Positions 54,693 through 63,541 of a DNA stretch of 64,000 nucleotides are shown one piece after another (the first letter of the stretch is position 1; each line of letters begins with the position of its first letter). The DNA comes from Gammaproteobacteria bacterium (lineage in GTDB: Bacteria; Pseudomonadota; Gammaproteobacteria; HTCC5015), in NCBI GenBank assembly GCA_028284675.1, contig JANQRI010000005.1, forward strand, positions 248,001 to 312,000, in the 5' to 3' direction. Made by a program: the position numbers and the translations under genes. Under the pieces are notes generated by a model, which had not been told where the DNA came from, did no database searches, and was given only the letters and a program-made list of their open reading frames with translations.

Positions 54693-57544
54693 TGTCCGCG
54701 ACACTCGATACTCAGTACTCGGGTACTGCAACATACCGTCGTTTGCTCGGCTACACCAAAGGCTATCGCCGTTATTTTGTGTTTGCAGTAATCGGCATGG
54801 TTGTTTATGCCTTTGCAGAAATGAAGATGGCCGGGTTTATGCGCATTTTGGTTGATGATGCGCTGATAGAAAAAAATGCCGGGGTCATTGAAGCAATGCC
54901 ATTGATGCTCGGGCTGATTATATTGGGTCGCAGCGGAGGCTCATTACTTGCCGGCTATTTTATGGCCTGGGTCAGTCGCGGTGTTATCAGAGGGTTGCGC
55001 AACGATATGTTTTTGCAGTTAATGCGCTTGCCCACGGGTTATTATGATCAGGCTTCTTCAGGTGAATTGATTGCCAGATTTTCTTTTGATGTTGAGCAGG
55101 TTGCCGAATCGACTGCCAGTGTGATTACCACGTTGATTCAGGATGTCTGCCTGATCGTTTTCTTTCTGTGGTTTATGTTCAATACCAGTGCCAAGCTGTC
55201 ATTGGTTTTGTTTATTGCGGTGCCGCTGGCGTCGATCATCGTCTATGGTGTCAGTTTTCGCTTTCGTAAAGTCAGTCGCCGCATTCAGCAATCCATCGGT
55301 AAAGTCACACATGTAGTCAGTGAAGCCGTTGATGGTCATCAGATTGTTAAGTTATATGGCGGAGAGGAAAGCGAAAGACAAAATTTTGCAAAAGCCAATA
55401 CGCATAATTTCAGGCAAAATTTAAAGTTGGCACTGACCAAGGCGTGTAGTGGTGCATTTATTCAATTTATTGCCGGGCTTGCGTTGATTGGTGTTATTTA
55501 TCTGGCGACTTCCGGCCTGGTTGGTGAAATCACACCTGGAATTTTTTCGGCGTTTATTGTCGCGATGGCCCGGATGGCGCCGCCACTTAAGCATTTAACC
55601 AATATCAATGTGCAGCTGCAAAAGGGGATAGCCGCTGCGCAGTCGATTTTTGCGATGCTGGACAGTCAGCGGGAGCAGGATGAAGGCGGCCGCATATTGC
55701 AAAGAGCCCGTGGCGCATTGGAGTACCGGGGTGTTGATTTCGCATACCGCAGTGACGGAAGCAGTGTGTTGAGCGGTTTTGGTTTTGTTGCTGAGCCCGG
55801 TGAAACGATTGCGCTGGTTGGGCGTTCGGGTAGCGGTAAATCAACTATTGCAAAATTATTGCCGCGTTTTTATGACATCGAGCATGGCACGATATTACTT
55901 GATGGTGTTGATATTAAAGATTACCGACTGAGTGATCTGCGTGATCAAATTGCTTTCGTCGGTCAGCATGTCACTTTATTCAACGATACTATTGCGAATA
56001 ACATTGCTTATGGTTGTCTTGCCGGCGCGGATCGCGAGCAGATAGTCAGTGCAGCTGAAGCCGCTTATGCAATGGAGTTTATCAATCAGCTTCCCGAAGG
56101 GCTGGATACGATGGTTGGTGAAGACGGTGTGCTGTTGTCCGGCGGTCAGCGGCAACGCCTCGCAATCGCGCGTGCATTACTGAAGGATGCACCGGTTTTG
56201 ATTCTGGATGAAGCCACTTCTGCATTGGATTCTGAATCGGAAAAACATATTCAGGCGGCATTGGATAATTTATTAAAAAACAGAACAACGATCGTGATTG
56301 CACACCGGTTATCAACCGTTGAAAAGGCAAATAAAATTATTGTATTGGAAAACGGCTCTATTGTTGAAAGCGGCACGCATGAAGAGTTGCTTGCGCGCGG
56401 CGAACAATATGCCTCTTTATATAAGTTGCAATTCAATAGCGACTTGTTGGTTGATGAGCCGCCCCAGAAATCTGATGAGATACAGGCTTCTATATATCCG
56501 CGCTATGATCATAATTTTCTTTCGGATGAACCGGGCGCAACCATTTGGGAAAAAATGTGGTATGGCCATCATCCATTTGCACAATTGCTCGCGCCTTTAG
56601 GTTATTTGTTTGGCATGTTGGTATTGTTCAGGCGCTTGCTGTATCGCCAGGGTGTGTTAAAAAGCCGGCGCTTTCCGGTTCCGGTAGTGGTCATTGGCAA
56701 TATTACTGTGGGTGGCACCGGTAAAACGCCTTTGGTTATCTGGTTGGCAAACCATTTTCGTAACATGGGGTATCGCCCGGGCATCGTCAGCCGTGGCTAT
56801 AAAGGCAAATCCGATAACTGGCCATTGATCGTCTCGGAAGAGTCTGACCCGGTTACAGTGGGCGATGAGGCAATTATGATCGTGCGCCGGACCCGTTGCC
56901 CTATGGTAATTGGGCCAAATCGGGGCGATGATGTAAGTTGTCTGTTGGAAAAATATGATTGCAATATTGTGATTGCGGATGATGGTTTGCAGCATTATGC
57001 ATTGGCGCGGGATATTGAAATTGTGGTTGCCGACGGCGCACGGGGATTTGGAAACGGCATGATGTTGCCGGCAGGGCCAATGCGTGAGCCCAAGTCGCGT
57101 TTACAGGAAATTCAGTATGTTGTAACCAATGGCGCAAATCTACCCAACGCATATGCAATGTATGTGAGTGGCAGTACGCTGGTTAATCTTACCGATCCGG
57201 ATAAAAAGCAGAAGCTGAGCGCATTTGCAGGGCAGCGTGTTCATGCGGTTGCAGCTATTGGTAACCCTGAACGTTTTTTCGGGTTGCTCAGACGGGCAGG
57301 TCTGTATATTACAGAGCATCGATATGCGGATCACCATGCTTTTGCCCCTGAAGACCTGATGTTTGAAGATCGCCTGCCGGTAGTGATGACTGAAAAAGAT
57401 GCGGTCAAGTGTTATAAATATGCTGAACAATTCAATGTCGATGAGCTTTGGTATGTGCCCGTCGATGCGGAGTTGCCGGAGCAGTTTATAGAGGCATTAA
57501 ACCGACATATAGAGATATTGTTAAATGAACAAAAAGCTGCTTGA
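54692..57544 (+). CDS. msbA-lpxK: Fusion of lipid A flippase MsbA and tetraacyldisaccharide 4'-kinase LpxK
   Basis: One continuous frame of 950 residues. Residues 1-580 are a complete MsbA: six membrane segments, Walker A GRSGSGKST (~377), signature LSGGQRQRLAIARALLKD (~482) and Walker B LILDEAT. Residues 581-616 are a hydrophilic linker. Residues 617-950 are a complete LpxK: IWEKMWYGHHP, then VVVIGNITVGGTGKTP (Walker A ~669), VSRGYKGK, IADDGLQHYAL and VMTEKDAVKC. MsbA flips core-lipid A across the inner membrane; LpxK phosphorylates the lipid A precursor on the cytosolic face. The genes are normally adjacent but separate. An in-frame ATG at 56555 could also yield a free LpxK of 329 residues. 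The 3' end overlaps trm112 by 20 bases. Confidence 0.93.
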   Translation: MSATLDTQYSGTATYRRLLGYTKGYRRYFVFAVIGMVVYAFAEMKMAGFMRILVDDALIEKNAGVIEAMPLMLGLIILGRSGGSLLAGYFMAWVSRGVIRGLRNDMFLQLMRLPTGYYDQASSGELIARFSFDVEQVAESTASVITTLIQDVCLIVFFLWFMFNTSAKLSLVLFIAVPLASIIVYGVSFRFRKVSRRIQQSIGKVTHVVSEAVDGHQIVKLYGGEESERQNFAKANTHNFRQNLKLALTKACSGAFIQFIAGLALIGVIYLATSGLVGEITPGIFSAFIVAMARMAPPLKHLTNINVQLQKGIAAAQSIFAMLDSQREQDEGGRILQRARGALEYRGVDFAYRSDGSSVLSGFGFVAEPGETIALVGRSGSGKSTIAKLLPRFYDIEHGTILLDGVDIKDYRLSDLRDQIAFVGQHVTLFNDTIANNIAYGCLAGADREQIVSAAEAAYAMEFINQLPEGLDTMVGEDGVLLSGGQRQRLAIARALLKDAPVLILDEATSALDSESEKHIQAALDNLLKNRTTIVIAHRLSTVEKANKIIVLENGSIVESGTHEELLARGEQYASLYKLQFNSDLLVDEPPQKSDEIQASIYPRYDHNFLSDEPGATIWEKMWYGHHPFAQLLAPLGYLFGMLVLFRRLLYRQGVLKSRRFPVPVVVIGNITVGGTGKTPLVIWLANHFRNMGYRPGIVSRGYKGKSDNWPLIVSEESDPVTVGDEAIMIVRRTRCPMVIGPNRGDDVSCLLEKYDCNIVIADDGLQHYALARDIEIVVADGARGFGNGMMLPAGPMREPKSRLQEIQYVVTNGANLPNAYAMYVSGSTLVNLTDPDKKQKLSAFAGQRVHAVAAIGNPERFFGLLRRAGLYITEHRYADHHAFAPEDLMFEDRLPVVMTEKDAVKCYKYAEQFNVDELWYVPVDAELPEQFIEALNRHIEILLNEQKAA

Positions 57545-57719
57545 TATTCTGCTCTGCCCTGAAAGCAAAATGCCTCTGCTGTATGACAAAAAAGTACAGG
57601 AACTGGTTTGTGTTCAAAGTGGTCTTGCTTACCCTGTGCGTGACGGTATCCCGGTATTACTGGTTGATCAGGCCCGTAAGCTCTCTGAGGATGAGCTGCA
57701 AAAGCATCGAAAACAATAA
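57525..57719 (+). CDS. ycaR: Trm112/YcaR-family small protein
   Basis: 64 residues with the family pattern LLDILLCPESKMPLLYDK..QELVC....LAYPVRDGIPVLLVDQAR. Usual between lpxK and kdsB. The eukaryotic relative Trm112 activates methyltransferases; the bacterial role is not established. It has fewer cysteines than a full zinc site. Confidence 0.92.
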   Translation: MNKKLLDILLCPESKMPLLYDKKVQELVCVQSGLAYPVRDGIPVLLVDQARKLSEDELQKHRKQ

Positions 57720-57749
57720 TGTCTAAAATTTATTTTTAGTGATTTGTAA

Positions 57750-58487
57750 ATGACAGCCCCGTTTAAAGTTATGATCCCGGCCCGGTTTGCATCGAGCCGT
57801 TTCCCCGGCAAAGTACTGGTTGATATTCAGGGCAAGCCGATGATCCAGCATGTTTACGAACGGGCATTACGCAGTGGTGCTGATGAAGTGCTGATAGCAA
57901 CGGATGATTTTCAGGTTGCCAGTGTTGCACGTGCTTTCGGTGCGCCGATTTGCATGACCGATACCTGCCACCAAAGTGGCAGTGACCGTCTGGCTGAGGC
58001 GGCCGATAAACTGGGTTGGGCAGACCAGGAAATAGTTGTGAATGTACAGGCGGATGAGCCGGTGATACCGCCTGAAAATATAGCCCAGCTTGCACAGAAT
58101 ATTGCTCTGCATAACGTTAATATTGCGACACTTTGTGTAAAGTTTGAATCTTCATTGTCATTGGACGACCCAAATACTGTGAAGCTTGTCAGGAATAAAC
58201 AAGAGATGGCATTGTATTTCAGTCGCTCGGTTATTCCGTTGCAACGCGATGCTGATGATGTTCAACCCGAATATTATCGCCATATTGGAATATATGCCTA
58301 TCGCGTGCATTATTTAAAATATTTCGCCTCACTGGAGCAGGCGCCATTGGAGTTGGCCGAGAAGCTTGAACAGTTGCGTGCACTCTGGCATGGTGAACCT
58401 CTGCATGTAGGGCTTGCCAAAGCCGCACCCGGTCCAAGTGTGGATACTCCGGAAGATCTTGAAAAGCTATTATCAGAGCTATCTTAG
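57750..58487 (+). CDS. kdsB: 3-deoxy-manno-octulosonate cytidylyltransferase
   Basis: Activates Kdo to CMP-Kdo for attachment to lipid A. The 245 residues start with the family block VMIPARFASSRFPGKVL and contain NVQADEPVIPP, ALYFSRSVIP and HIGIYAYRV. Cytosolic. It uses CTP, linking the lipid A genes to pyrG. A 98-base gap follows. Confidence 0.97.
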   Translation: MTAPFKVMIPARFASSRFPGKVLVDIQGKPMIQHVYERALRSGADEVLIATDDFQVASVARAFGAPICMTDTCHQSGSDRLAEAADKLGWADQEIVVNVQADEPVIPPENIAQLAQNIALHNVNIATLCVKFESSLSLDDPNTVKLVRNKQEMALYFSRSVIPLQRDADDVQPEYYRHIGIYAYRVHYLKYFASLEQAPLELAEKLEQLRALWHGEPLHVGLAKAAPGPSVDTPEDLEKLLSELS

Positions 58488-58524
58488 AGAATGTTTTGTT
58501 ATCGATTTTATATTGCAGATAGGT

Positions 58525-58547
58525 TTTTATATGCATCTGATATAAAA
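58525..58547. promoter_or_regulatory. AT-rich inverted repeat upstream of the methyltransferase gene
   Basis: TTTTATAT (58525-58532) and ATATAAAA (58540-58547) form an eight-base inverted repeat spaced by seven bases, ~40 bases before the gene at 58586. It could be an operator or part of a promoter. The region is generally AT-rich, so it may be accidental. Confidence 0.3.
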
Positions 58548-58585
58548 TTCACGAAATTTTATCCATTACAATAGAAAGGGTTGGT

Positions 58586-59176
58586 ATGTCGCATCGAACA
58601 AAACATTTGCCTGAGCTGCAGGGTTTGCCGGCGGTTATCCGGGAGTTGCGTTATCATGAGGCATCACGTCAATTACTTGCCATTGCCTTTATTATTTTAG
58701 TGTCTCTATTAGGGAAGCCGGAGTTCTTATGGCTTTTTTATGCTGGCGCGTTTTTGATATTTCTAGGCATTATTATCCGGCTCTGGGCTTCGGGACATGT
58801 TAAAAAAAATAAAGTACTGGCAACTGACGGACCTTATGCGTTTGTTCGGCACCCGCTTTATGTGGGTAATATTTTATTGTTGGCCGGTTTTGCGCTGGCT
58901 TCTCAGTTGTGGTGGGCGTTTCCGTTGATGCTGCTGTTTTTATGGTTTTATTATCCTCCGGCGATTGATTATGAGGATACCAAACTGCACAGGTTGTTTG
59001 GTAGTGATTGGGAACAATGGCGTGGCACAACCAAAGCGTTGATTCCAACAAAGCCGGTAACAGCATCTGCGAGCAGCGGTTGGTCGATTAAGCAAAGCGT
59101 GATGAAAAACGGTGAGCCGGTTATTGTTGCACTGCTGCTTTATTGCTTGTTCCGGCTGTTTATGTATTTACAATAA
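58586..59176 (+). CDS. Membrane methyltransferase of the isoprenylcysteine/phospholipid N-methyltransferase type
   Basis: 196 residues with four or five membrane segments. The block DGPYAFVRHPLYVGNILLLAGFAL and the later YYPPAIDYEDTKLHRLFG..WEQW are the SAM-binding signature of the ICMT/PEMT group. The substrate cannot be told; lipids, quinones or small molecules are all known in this group. It precedes a small kinase gene and may form a pair with it. Confidence 0.85.
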   Translation: MSHRTKHLPELQGLPAVIRELRYHEASRQLLAIAFIILVSLLGKPEFLWLFYAGAFLIFLGIIIRLWASGHVKKNKVLATDGPYAFVRHPLYVGNILLLAGFALASQLWWAFPLMLLFLWFYYPPAIDYEDTKLHRLFGSDWEQWRGTTKALIPTKPVTASASSGWSIKQSVMKNGEPVIVALLLYCLFRLFMYLQ

Positions 59177-59196
59177 TTTTGACTCAAGCAGGTGCA

Positions 59197-59898
59197 ATGA
59201 TCCAGGGCTTATCCTGGCTGAATCCAGAGGCACTGCATGAATGGATTGAGTCAGCGTTAATCAGTGGTGAAGGTGAGCTTGCAGGTGGTTATCAGGGAAA
59301 GGTGCTGCTTTATCAACATGAGCAACACAAAGTTATTGTAAAGGTTCCGCCGCGCAAAGGAATTTTGCGCCGTTTTTATGTGGCGATGCTGCGTCATGAG
59401 TATAAAGTGTATCGGCATCTGGGTGAGTTTGAAGGTATACCCAAGTGTTATGGACTGCTCAACGATTGTTACTTATTGCTTGAGTGTATTGATGGCATTG
59501 CATTACGCGAAGTACAGCCGGATAACCGTACGCGATTTTTCAACACAATGCTCACTTTGTTGCAGCGCTTGCATGCATGCGATGTAGCGCATTTTGACTT
59601 AAAGAAAAAAGACAATATTTTAATTGTTAACGGCGATCAGCCGTGTCTGGTGGATTTTGGTGCTGCGGTTATACGAAGCGAGCGCTGGAATCCATTAAAT
59701 CACTATATGTTCAGGCTTGGCAGAAAGTTTGATTTAAATGCCTGGGTCAAGCATAAGTACCGCAAAGATTATCGCAGTGTGAGCGCAGAGGATCGCGTGT
59801 ATCTTCAGCGCACATGGATTGAAACTGTCGCTCATGAGATTAAGTACTTATATAAACGTATAAAGCGATTTCGGCGCCGGTTGGGTGGAGCTAAATAG
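59197..59898 (+). CDS. Protein-kinase-like fold enzyme (LPS/RIO-like kinase)
   Basis: 233 residues. Kinase signs: the ATP lysine in VIVKVPP, the catalytic loop HFDLKKKDNIL and the metal motif DFGAAVIR. The C-terminus is very basic (RIKRFRRRLGG), which fits contact with membranes or acidic substrates. ATG 59197 was chosen for its AGCAGGTGC site; an upstream TTG start is possible. The location after kdsB and before a Nudix gene suggests an LPS-core or lipid substrate, but this is a guess. Confidence 0.78.
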   Translation: MIQGLSWLNPEALHEWIESALISGEGELAGGYQGKVLLYQHEQHKVIVKVPPRKGILRRFYVAMLRHEYKVYRHLGEFEGIPKCYGLLNDCYLLLECIDGIALREVQPDNRTRFFNTMLTLLQRLHACDVAHFDLKKKDNILIVNGDQPCLVDFGAAVIRSERWNPLNHYMFRLGRKFDLNAWVKHKYRKDYRSVSAEDRVYLQRTWIETVAHEIKYLYKRIKRFRRRLGGAK

Positions 59899-59926
59899 CA
59901 GTTTGTTATCAGGAGCATGGGTTCTT

Positions 59927-60520
59927 ATGGGAATGAAGTGGGAAATACTCGAACATAGAGCATTGTTTAAACGGTTTTTTTCCTTGGATGAGTACCGGAT
60001 TCGTTATGACAGGTTTGAGGGCGGCAGTCATGAGGTCGTGCGGGAAGTGTTTGAGCGGGGTAATGCTGCGGGAGTATTACCCTATGACCCTTATCGTGAT
60101 GAGGTTTTAATGGTTGAGCAGTTTCGGCCTGGTGCGGTAAAGTCCGGCGGCAGCCCCTGGTTACTGGAGTTGGTCGCGGGCATGGTCGATCCGGGGGAAA
60201 CGCCGGAAGATTCAATTCGTCGCGAAGCCCGCGAAGAGGCCGGTTGTGAACTTGAAAATATTACCCTGATTTATGATTATCTGGTCAGCCCGGGCGGAAC
60301 CACCGAGCAGGTGAAGTGTTATATAGCAAAAGCAGATACCGAAAAACTGGGCGGCATATACGGCCTGGATCATGAGCATGAAGATATCAAAGTGCATGTA
60401 ATAAAACGCACAGATGCATTGCAGATGCTTGCAGACGGTAAAATTAGCAACGCCCTGGCGATTATAGGCTTGCAGTGGCTGGCGCTTAATTATCCGGATA
60501 TAAAAACAAAATGGGGCTGA
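59927..60520 (+). CDS. nudF: ADP-ribose pyrophosphatase (Nudix, NudF-like)
   Basis: 197 residues, similar to E. coli NudF in length and pattern: RGFFSL-like RFFSLDEYRIR, SHEVVREVFERGNAAGVLPYDP, and the Nudix box GETPEDSIRREAREEAG. YLVSPGGTTE and the IYGLDHEHEDIKVHV block also match. Hydrolyses ADP-ribose to AMP and ribose-5-phosphate. Start ATG 59927 lies 11 bases after AGGAG; ATG 59933 is also possible. Confidence 0.9.
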   Translation: MGMKWEILEHRALFKRFFSLDEYRIRYDRFEGGSHEVVREVFERGNAAGVLPYDPYRDEVLMVEQFRPGAVKSGGSPWLLELVAGMVDPGETPEDSIRREAREEAGCELENITLIYDYLVSPGGTTEQVKCYIAKADTEKLGGIYGLDHEHEDIKVHVIKRTDALQMLADGKISNALAIIGLQWLALNYPDIKTKWG

Positions 60521-60647
60521 AAAAAATTATTTAATGATATTGCAAAAACCTGTTTTTTAGCAGGTGCTGAAGTACAATACCGGTTTTTATGGCTCGACCG
60601 ATGGTAAACGTGTCGGGTTCTTGTAAATCTATGCGGAGATAGGACCG

Positions 60648-61625
60648 ATGAAGACCCCTGTAAGAGTTGCGGTTACCGGCGCGGCCGGCCAGATTAGCTA
60701 TTCATTGATATTCAGAATTGCAGCAGGTGATATGTTGGGCAAGGATCAGCCTGTGATTTTGCAGTTACTGGAAATACCGCCGGCGATGGACGCATTGCAG
60801 GGTGTTGTGATGGAGTTGAATGATTGTGCGTTTCCATTGGTGCACGGCATTGTGGCCGGCGATGATCCGAATCAGGTTTTTAAAGATACTGATTATGCAT
60901 TACTGGTCGGAGCTAAACCCCGGGGGCCGGGTATGGAACGCTCTGACTTACTAAAAGGCAATGCGGCTATTTTTTCAGTACAGGGCAAGGCGCTTAATGA
61001 TCACGCAAGCCGCGATGTAAAGGTTCTGGTGGTTGGGAATCCGGCCAATACAAATGCATTGATCGCACTGAAGAATGCGCCGGATTTGAATCCGCGTAAT
61101 TTTACCGCAATGATGCGTCTTGACCATAATCGCGCTTTATCACAACTTGCGGAAAAAACCGATACACATACCGGCGCATTCCGGCAGATGGTGGTTTGGG
61201 GTAATCACTCTGCGACACAATATCCGGATATCAATCATGTCACTGCCAATGGTGAAGCAGTTGTGACTAAAGTTGATCAGGGTTGGTATGTTGATCAGTT
61301 TATTCCGACGGTGCAACAGCGTGGTGCGGCGATTATCAAAGCCCGTGGTGCATCCAGTGCGGCGTCGGCGGCGTCGGCGGCGATAGACCATATGCGTGAT
61401 TGGGCACTGGGTACGCCGGATGGTGACTGGGTCAGTATGGCGGTGCTGAGTGATGGCAGTTACGGAATAGCTGAAGGCATCGTTTACTCATTTCCAATGA
61501 CGTGCCGGAATGGCGATTATGAGGTTGTGCAGGGTTTGAAAATAGATGATTTCAGTCGTGAACGTATGCGCCTGACTGAAGAAGAGTTGCTGCAGGAAAA
61601 AGCTGCAATCAGTGATTTGCTATAG
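60648..61625 (+). CDS. mdh: Malate dehydrogenase
   Basis: Oxidises malate to oxaloacetate with NAD. The 325 residues are of the cytosolic-MDH type found in many proteobacteria: VTGAAGQISYSL, VGAKPRGPGMERSDLL, VVGNPANTNAL, MRLDHNRA and VWGNHSATQYPD. A short triplet repeat (GCGTCGGCG twice, near 61360) encodes the conserved SSAASAA segment. The neighbouring sdh operon supports a TCA-cycle context. Confidence 0.97.
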   Translation: MKTPVRVAVTGAAGQISYSLIFRIAAGDMLGKDQPVILQLLEIPPAMDALQGVVMELNDCAFPLVHGIVAGDDPNQVFKDTDYALLVGAKPRGPGMERSDLLKGNAAIFSVQGKALNDHASRDVKVLVVGNPANTNALIALKNAPDLNPRNFTAMMRLDHNRALSQLAEKTDTHTGAFRQMVVWGNHSATQYPDINHVTANGEAVVTKVDQGWYVDQFIPTVQQRGAAIIKARGASSAASAASAAIDHMRDWALGTPDGDWVSMAVLSDGSYGIAEGIVYSFPMTCRNGDYEVVQGLKIDDFSRERMRLTEEELLQEKAAISDLL

Positions 61626-61702
61626 CAGTGGTTCAGTCTCGTGATGTAAAGCTCTAGAGCTCAGAGGCTATTAACTCGCTGTAAGCTGACTGTCTTCACT
61701 TG

Positions 61703-62764
61703 CTATTTTGAGCCTGCCTGTATTTCATCGGTAAGTGGGTAGGGTAGCTCGCGCAGTGTCACTGCCGGCCCGGATACATCAAACAGATGAAGTTTTTCAT
61801 CGATGTTTGCGGTTTGCAGCACCGCAAGTGCGATGCAGTTATCCGGTCCCATGGGTCTGGCATCAACGATTTCACCTGTTTCTGCAGCTTTATCATTATT
61901 GCTTGATACGATGGTTGCTCCTGGTGGCGGTGGCTCCGGTGAGTCTATTGATACCAGGTACATACGCCGCTTGAGTTTGCCCAAATACCGCATCCGAGCC
62001 ACGACTTCCTGCCCAGGGTAGCAACCTTTTTTGAAGCTGACCCCATCGAGTAGCTGCAGATTGGTCATTTGTGGTACGAAATGTTCAATGGTTTCAGGGT
62101 GAATATTGGGCAATCCGTTCAAAATATCCAGTAATGGCCATGCATTGGCTCCGGCTGTCGTCACATGCGGCTTTAAAGATGCCCAAAGTGATTGTATTTT
62201 GGCTGGCTCCGCGTAAATTTCAAACCGGCTTTTGCCTGGAACTTTGAGTATCCAGTGATCATCAGCCAATAAACTTTGGCTTGGTTCAGCAGGCAAACCA
62301 CCTAAATACTCGCTCAGAAGCTTTTCCGCGCCGGTACCGGCCAGGCCAATACGCAGTAATTTATCGCCGGCATTATGTAATGACACCTTTGACATCAGTA
62401 TGAATTTCTGCAGTCGTGTGAGTACAGTTTCAATTAATGAGGCAGGCATACGCAAATAATAGTCGCTGTCTATCTGAAAGACCCGAAAAATACTTAACAT
62501 CCGGCCTTTCGGTGTACAGTAACTGCTGAGTTGGTGATGTTCTGTATTAACCTGGCGGATATCGTTGCTGAACTGGTTTTGTAGAAAGTTTGTTGCATCT
62601 TCACCGGCCACTTCGATCAATCCCAGGTGACTGAGGTCGGTCAGTATGCAGCGCTCCATAATGATTGCCTGGGTTTCTGTATCTGGGGCTCCAAAGTCGC
62701 TGATGATGCCGTCGTTGAAACGCGCACCTTGTGAAACCAGATAGGTTTGCCACTCTGTATTCAT
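61703..62764 (-). CDS. ygfZ: Folate-binding iron-sulfur cluster repair protein YgfZ
   Basis: 353 residues of the aminomethyltransferase-like fold. The YgfZ hallmark KGCYPGQEVVARMRY is present. It helps assemble or repair Fe-S proteins using folate. ATG 62764 was preferred over an upstream start at 62800, because the extra residues do not fit the family. Its divergent neighbours, SdhAF4 and succinate dehydrogenase, include an Fe-S enzyme, a sensible combination. The 12-base palindrome AGCTCTAGAGCT (61650-61661) lies in the gap to mdh. Confidence 0.93.
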   Translation of the reverse strand: MNTEWQTYLVSQGARFNDGIISDFGAPDTETQAIIMERCILTDLSHLGLIEVAGEDATNFLQNQFSNDIRQVNTEHHQLSSYCTPKGRMLSIFRVFQIDSDYYLRMPASLIETVLTRLQKFILMSKVSLHNAGDKLLRIGLAGTGAEKLLSEYLGGLPAEPSQSLLADDHWILKVPGKSRFEIYAEPAKIQSLWASLKPHVTTAGANAWPLLDILNGLPNIHPETIEHFVPQMTNLQLLDGVSFKKGCYPGQEVVARMRYLGKLKRRMYLVSIDSPEPPPPGATIVSSNNDKAAETGEIVDARPMGPDNCIALAVLQTANIDEKLHLFDVSGPAVTLRELPYPLTDEIQAGSK

Positions 62765-62805
62765 ATCTGTTTTGCCCTGAAAGCTATTGGAATACCACAC
62801 TAGCT

Positions 62806-62833
62806 TTGAAAAACCGGGTGGCTAGCGTAGAAT
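62806..62833 (+). promoter_or_regulatory. Predicted sigma-70 promoter of the sdhAF4-sdh operon
   Basis: TTGAAA (62806-62811) and TAGAAT (62828-62833) are spaced by 16 bases. Transcription would start near 62840, 30 bases before the first ATG at 62872, with GAGGAG in the leader. It lies between divergent ygfZ and the first gene of the sdh operon. Confidence 0.6.
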
Positions 62834-62871
62834 GACGGTATTTTAGCGTATTTGAGGAGTCTGCGTACGAA

Positions 62872-63054
62872 ATGAAAAAGCATCGTTCTTCTCAGGCAGT
62901 TTTGTATAAAGATTTAACAAATTCCGGTCGGCGATTGCCCCCGGGTGAAGCTGCAGAAACTGAAGAGGCTTCGCAAGAGGTTGGCGGCCCTAAAGGCCTG
63001 GAGCCAACACGTTACGGAGATTGGGAAAAAAGCGGGCGCTGCATCGATTTTTGA
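62872..63054 (+). CDS. Succinate dehydrogenase assembly factor 4 homologue (DUF1674)
   Basis: 60 residues. The C-terminal GGPKGLEPTRYGDWEKSGRC followed by IDF is the diagnostic block of the SdhAF4/DUF1674 family, which binds flavinylated SdhA during complex assembly in eukaryotes and alphaproteobacteria. It is encoded 85 bases before sdhC, consistent with that job. The N-terminal half is low in conserved features. Confidence 0.9.
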   Translation: MKKHRSSQAVLYKDLTNSGRRLPPGEAAETEEASQEVGGPKGLEPTRYGDWEKSGRCIDF

Positions 63055-63139
63055 TCAACTTCCACTTGGAGTGACTTAAAAAAATTTTGTTTGGTTCGAG
63101 CAGCCTGGCAATAATAAGGAAATACTTAAGGGGTTTATC

Positions 63140-63541
63140 GTGACTACGCGTCATAATCCACTATCTCCGCATTTGCAGGTGTATCGTCTGCCGATGCTGG
63201 CACTGTTATCAATTACGCACCGTGGCACCGGTTTGTTCATCTCAGCGGGTGCTTTGTTGATACCGGTTTTATTGATGGCTCTGGCATTAGGGCCAGAGGC
63301 ATATAATTGCGTTCAATCCTGTCTGGCATCCTGGTATGGCCAGATTTTTTTGTTTTTATTGAGTGCAAGCCTTATCTACCATTTATTGAATGGTATACGA
63401 CATTTGATTTGGGATTTAGGGTTTAACCTGGAAGTGAAATCTGCTGAATTCTCCGGTTACCTGGTCGTTATAGGTGCACTACTGTTGACAACCCTTTTAT
63501 GGGTGTTGGTTTGTACGCAGTACTATGGAGAAACACTATGA
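63140..63541 (+). CDS. sdhC: Succinate dehydrogenase cytochrome b556 subunit
   Basis: 133 residues with three membrane segments. RHNPLSPHLQVYRLP, SITHRGTG and the heme-ligand region YHLLNGIRHLIWDLG are typical. It anchors SdhAB and helps bind quinone and heme b. Starts at GTG after AAGGGG and overlaps sdhD by four bases. Confidence 0.96.
   Translation: MTTRHNPLSPHLQVYRLPMLALLSITHRGTGLFISAGALLIPVLLMALALGPEAYNCVQSCLASWYGQIFLFLLSASLIYHLLNGIRHLIWDLGFNLEVKSAEFSGYLVVIGALLLTTLLWVLVCTQYYGETL

Noticed and set aside
60540..60580. Terminator or promoter before mdh (ACCTG..CAGGT hairpin, TACAAT)
   Set aside because: The stem is only five pairs with no proper T-run after it, and no good -35 box lies at the right distance from TACAAT.
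61360..61381. Triplet repeat in mdh as a phase-variable tract
   Set aside because: Units are multiples of three and encode a conserved Ser/Ala segment, so copy change would not switch the frame.
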